This document shows positions 62,813 through 64,000 of a stretch of 64,000 nucleotides of DNA, one piece after another. The position numbers and the translations under genes were made by a program. This DNA is from Chlamydomonas reinhardtii (taxonomy: Eukaryota; Chlorophyta; Chlorophyceae; Chlamydomonadales; Chlamydomonadaceae). The stretch's first letter is position 1; each line of letters opens with the position of its first letter. The notes beneath the pieces were generated by a model. The model did not search any database, had not been told where the DNA came from, and worked only from the letters and a program-made list of their open reading frames with translations. The stretch spans positions 8,673,084 through 8,737,083 of the forward strand of contig NC_057015.1 in the NCBI RefSeq assembly GCF_000002595.2, given 5' to 3'.

Positions 62813-64000
62813 GGCCGCTGCTGTGCGAAAGTTCTCCTCGAAGGCTAAATGTGAGGTTGCGGCACCTCACGGCGCTGTACCGTATCTGCAAATAATGACC
62901 GTCTTTTGTAAGCTTGCCTATAGGTTAACAGGATAGCGCGTGGCGCAGCAGCGAAGTGGGACGTTTTGTAAGGACTCTAATTTATCTTCCAGAAGGGGCG
63001 CGCTCGATGATAGATGATGACATAGTATACTGTCTTGAAAGAAAGTCTCCACGAAATCTCATGGCACGGGCTAGTCGCGATCGTGTTTGCGTGCCACGGT
63101 GAGCCGGCTCCCCGATCTCCGGAGAACCCGCGGCCTGCAGCGAGCATTCATGGCTGATGGCAGCACTTTGTATGCGGAAACCTTGAGGCTGAACGTGACG
63201 TTGTTGCCTCAGGCATCGCCCAAGCTACTGCCGCAGCAGAACTGCGCGACTGGCCGGGTGCGCAGCAGCCACATCTCCCGGCTTGAGAGGAGCTTGAGAG
63301 CTAGGTCTTCACCTGTTCCTCCTACTGTCCGCTGATACTATGTCGCGTCACGTGTGGCACTCCCGCGCATTGGCTGTTGCTGACGCCTTGCAGGCAGCTA
63401 AGCAGAGAGGCGCCAGATACGCAGCACAAGGGTGGAGGGGGCCTCGGCCGCCTCGCATCGGACCAATTGGGCTGCCGTCGCAGTCATTCGCTGTATGGGC
63501 TATGTCCCACCCAGTACTTGACGTCCCTCGCCTTTGCTAGCTGGCCAGTTGCTAGTCTTGCCAGCCGCTGAACACGCCCGTCCTCCTCGCTGCCAATTGT
63601 GCGACATGTCTCTTGCTCGCGCCTCTCTCGCAGGCAGAATGCGGCAAGACTCGCACCCACTCCTAGTGTGACACGCAGCCATAACTGCTTGTGTCAGGTC
63701 ATGCTTCGCACACTAACCCTATCCAAAACACACACCCGGCGAAATGCAATGTCGGCACAATGACTTGACACAGCAGCCACTTTCAAGACGGCATGCACGA
63801 CACCGTTGACAAGGGGACATTCCACGCTCCTGCGTTGACGCTGAGTTCGAGGATGTTCGCTGAAGGACATGATGTCGAGGGTAGCTGTGCGGGGGAGGGG
63901 TCAGGGCGGGTAGGCTCGGGTAGGCTCGGGGTAGGGGCTGTCAAAACTGCCAGCATAATCGCGGCGTGGACACACCGCCGCGCCCCTTGCCTGCTAGGGC
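62813..64000. other. Upstream region of the SAXO-Hsp70 gene to window edge
   Basis: About 1.2 kb without a recognisable gene. The promoter and 5' UTR of the SAXO-Hsp70 gene lie at its left end; 62930-63060 is AT-richer (GATGATAGATGATGACATAG-like). Short open frames on the + strand from 63087 and 63340 have no family features. A GGGTAGGCTCG direct repeat occurs near 63908-63930. Confidence 0.45.

Overview
This window is nuclear DNA from a green alga of the Chlamydomonas group. The evidence is GC-rich coding sequence cut by many short GT-AG introns, TGTAA-type polyadenylation signals, long (CA)n/(GT)n tracts in introns, and a plastid PetM precursor whose mature 39-residue part matches the C. 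reinhardtii protein as I remember it. PETM, DXR and FEA-type genes are, as I recall, close neighbours on C. reinhardtii chromosome 12, so this is probably the same block from that species or a close relative. Exon chains below were joined by hand from splice sites and reading phase. Where summed exon lengths gave an intact frame, I say so.

Layout, left to right: a FEA-type iron-assimilation periplasmic gene (-, cut by the window edge); a DOMON-cytochrome b561 gene (+); a Rab3GAP regulatory-subunit gene (-); a roadblock/LC7 dynein light chain (+); a NIPA-type magnesium transporter (-); taxilin (-); SRP9 (+); a plastid-type rhomboid that has lost its catalytic serine motif (-); PETM (+); a kinesin with an N-terminal motor (-); DXR of the plastid MEP pathway (-); mitochondrial ribosomal protein mL54 (+); a receptor-like protein kinase (-); two unresolved coding stretches (-) with a tRNA-like compound repeat and an 80-bp tandem repeat; and a 380-residue protein that joins SAXO-like microtubule-binding motifs to an Hsp70 substrate-binding beta-domain (-).

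Several genes are head-to-head over short spacers: FEA/DOMON-b561, Rab3GAP/LC7, taxilin/SRP9, rhomboid/PETM and DXR/mL54. Possible functional groups are iron uptake (FEA plus a b561 reductase), plastid functions (PETM, DXR, rhomboid), cilia and trafficking (LC7, kinesin, taxilin, Rab3GAP, SAXO-Hsp70), and ribosome/secretion (mL54, SRP9). The most unusual items are the SAXO-Hsp70 fusion, the rhomboid pseudoprotease and the compound tRNA-like element.
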